DNA of 7,602 nucleotides. Source: UBA2767 sp964194535. GTDB taxonomy: Bacteria; Pseudomonadota; Alphaproteobacteria; Rhizobiales; Methyloligellaceae. The translations under genes and the position numbers were made by a program. Positions 6,987 to 7,602 of the stretch are shown here, one piece after another. The notes below the pieces were generated by a model. That model saw only the letters and a program-made list of their open reading frames with translations, was not told where the DNA came from and ran no database searches. The first letter of the stretch is position 1. Each line of letters begins with the position of its first letter. The stretch spans positions 1-7,602 of the forward strand of contig CAXMMX010000196.1 in NCBI GenBank assembly GCA_964194535.1, read 5' to 3'.

Positions 6987-7154
6987 ATGCCGGGCACTTG
7001 GGTAGATAGTACTTTGAGAAGGCCACCCGAAGGATGTGGTGCGTTACCGCATACAGGGGTCAGCATTGCGCTGGCCCCCTTTCTTGCCCCGACGCATAGT
7101 CGACAGATAGAGTCGTGTCTCAGGCTGTGCCACCCAATCGCGTGGCAACGATGA
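6987..7154 (+). CDS. Doubtful small ORF, 55 residues
   Basis: The ATG at 6987 has a very good ribosome binding site (AGGGAGA at 6974-6980, six bases upstream), which is the main support. The product MPGTWVDSTLRRPPEGCGAL... has no recognisable domain, signal peptide or membrane segment. The second terminator hairpin lies in the middle of the frame (7056-7078), so residues after about 24 (HTGVSIALAPFL) are encoded by repeat DNA. Either a shorter gene once ended before the hairpin, or the frame is open by chance. An eight-base inverted repeat (TGCCCGGC 6958-6965, GCCGGGCA 6989-6996) places the ribosome binding site in a loop. Confidence 0.3.
   Translation: MPGTWVDSTLRRPPEGCGALPHTGVSIALAPFLAPTHSRQIESCLRLCHPIAWQR
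7046..7085 (+). terminator. Intrinsic terminator, repeat copy 2
   Basis: GGGGTCAGC (7056-7064) pairs with GCTGGCCCC (7070-7078) across the same ATTGC loop, nine pairs with one G-U, followed by CTTTCTT. The 31 bases at 7046-7076 are identical to 7451-7481 in copy 3, which extends the repeat ten bases upstream of the stem. Downstream flanks differ from copies 1 and 3. Confidence 0.8.
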
Positions 7155-7170
7155 AATAGAGGAATGGAAT

Positions 7171-7419
7171 ATGCAGCTATACAACAACGTAGTTCTGACG
7201 ATCATTGCCACCTGTCTGATCGTGCTGATCTACTCGGCATATAACAGCCAGTGGCAAGTGTATGTTCAGGGCGGAAAGATTAGCGTCGAAGGCAGGGTTT
7301 CGGTCCTCGGCCCGGTGACGGTCCAAGGGAAGGTTGCTATCGATAAGCCTATCAAAGCCAAAGCCAAAGCCGATAGCGCGACGAAGAGCTATGGCAAGAT
7401 ACTTCAAGCCCCTGAATGA
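7171..7419 (+). CDS. Hypothetical 82-residue single-pass membrane protein
   Basis: The ATG at 7171 follows AGAGGA by seven bases, a good ribosome binding site. Residues 7-23 (VVLTIIATCLIVLIYSA) form one membrane-spanning or signal-anchor helix close to the N-terminus. The rest is a short tail with alternating valines and glycines (YVQGGKISVEGRVSVLG, PVTVQGKVAI), suggesting a small beta-hairpin or repeat structure. A Lys-Ala run IKAKAKADSA follows, encoded by three tandem AAAGCC hexamers at 7354-7371. No cleavage site is obvious, so it is probably anchored in the inner membrane with the tail on one side; orientation is uncertain. I do not recognise the family. A strong terminator lies 40 bases after the stop, so the gene is a complete small transcription unit. 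Confidence 0.7.
   Translation: MQLYNNVVLTIIATCLIVLIYSAYNSQWQVYVQGGKISVEGRVSVLGPVTVQGKVAIDKPIKAKAKADSATKSYGKILQAPE
7354..7371 (+). repeat. Three tandem AAAGCC hexamers
   Basis: AAAGCC occurs three times without interruption at 7354, 7360 and 7366, in frame within the 82-residue gene, and encodes alternating Lys-Ala. Such a run can gain or lose units by slippage in steps of two residues without breaking the frame. Confidence 0.85.
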
Positions 7420-7450
7420 TGGTGGCGACGGCGGTCTAAACGAAAATTGC

Positions 7451-7495
7451 ACCGCATACAGGGGTCAGCATTGCGCTGGCCTCTTTTTTATGGGG
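7451..7495 (+). terminator. Intrinsic terminator, repeat copy 3
   Basis: GGGGTCAGC (7461-7469) pairs with GCTGGCCTC (7475-7483) across ATTGC and is followed by six uninterrupted T (7484-7489), the best U tract of the three copies. It begins about 40 bases after the stop of the 82-residue gene and is its likely terminator. It shares its upstream flank with copy 2 and its downstream flank with copy 1. Confidence 0.88.
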
Positions 7496-7497
7496 CA

Positions 7498-7602
7498 ATG
7501 ACAAGGAAGGGCTGCGCCCTCATGGTAAGTAAGAACACAGCCCTCCTCAACTTCGCTAGATACCCGTTTGCCTCTTCCGTTTGCAATCCGGCTTCAATGA
7601 CA
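7498..7602 (+). other. Frames open on both strands to the window edge; no gene called
   Basis: On the plus strand a frame opens at ATG 7498 (second ATG at 7522) and is still open at 7602, reading MTRKGCALMVSKNTALLNF... On the minus strand a frame is open from the edge to a TAA near 7489, reading VIEAGLQTEEANGYLAKLRR... Neither is recognisable and only about 35 codons are visible. The minus-strand frame could be the end of a gene entering from the right. An AGGGC-TGC-GCCCT hairpin (7508-7520) lies within both. Confidence 0.25.

Noticed and set aside
6869..7495. Integron attC sites or a CRISPR array
   Set aside because: The repeats are short perfect hairpins with T tracts at irregular spacing and lack attC core motifs; there are no regular spacers. 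They are intrinsic terminators.

Overview
The window looks like chromosomal DNA of an alphaproteobacterium next to a stretch of accessory DNA. The evidence is a fused, 1171-residue indolepyruvate ferredoxin oxidoreductase, a Prx6-type 1-Cys peroxiredoxin and an APS-reductase-type cysH, all of proteobacterial style. The class assignment is an inference from gene families; genus cannot be named from this window.

Left part (1-1243): two broken genes face each other. A plus-strand amino acid permease (APC superfamily) enters from the left edge and loses its homology near position 420. On the minus strand a cysH gene is damaged twice: an in-frame TAA just before its Cys-Cys iron-sulfur motif, and loss of the C-terminal quarter. 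About 150 bases of unrecognised sequence join the two remnants, so this looks like an old deletion or insertion scar.

Centre (1244-5743, minus strand): an intact 1-Cys peroxiredoxin, an AT-rich spacer of about 300 bases, then the intact fused indolepyruvate ferredoxin oxidoreductase (IorA and IorB activities in one chain). This enzyme oxidatively decarboxylates aryl pyruvates from aromatic amino acid breakdown to aryl-acetyl-CoA and passes electrons to ferredoxin. Its first ATG overlaps the end of a six-codon leader ORF that has a good ribosome binding site.

Right part (5744-7602, plus strand): composition drops (27 of 60 G+C counted by hand at 6241-6300, against 39 of 60 at 4501-4560). It holds small genes of unknown function: a 97-residue Cys-containing basic protein, a 212-residue beta-rich protein, a doubtful 55-residue ORF and an 82-residue single-pass membrane protein. 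Three near-identical intrinsic terminator hairpins lie after or inside these genes. Copies 1 and 3 match at 33 of 35 positions, and copies 2 and 3 share an identical 31-base core. This repeated terminator module is the most unusual structure in the window and suggests cassette-like duplication in a plasmid-, phage- or island-derived segment. No integrase, transposase, CRISPR array, tRNA or rRNA was seen.
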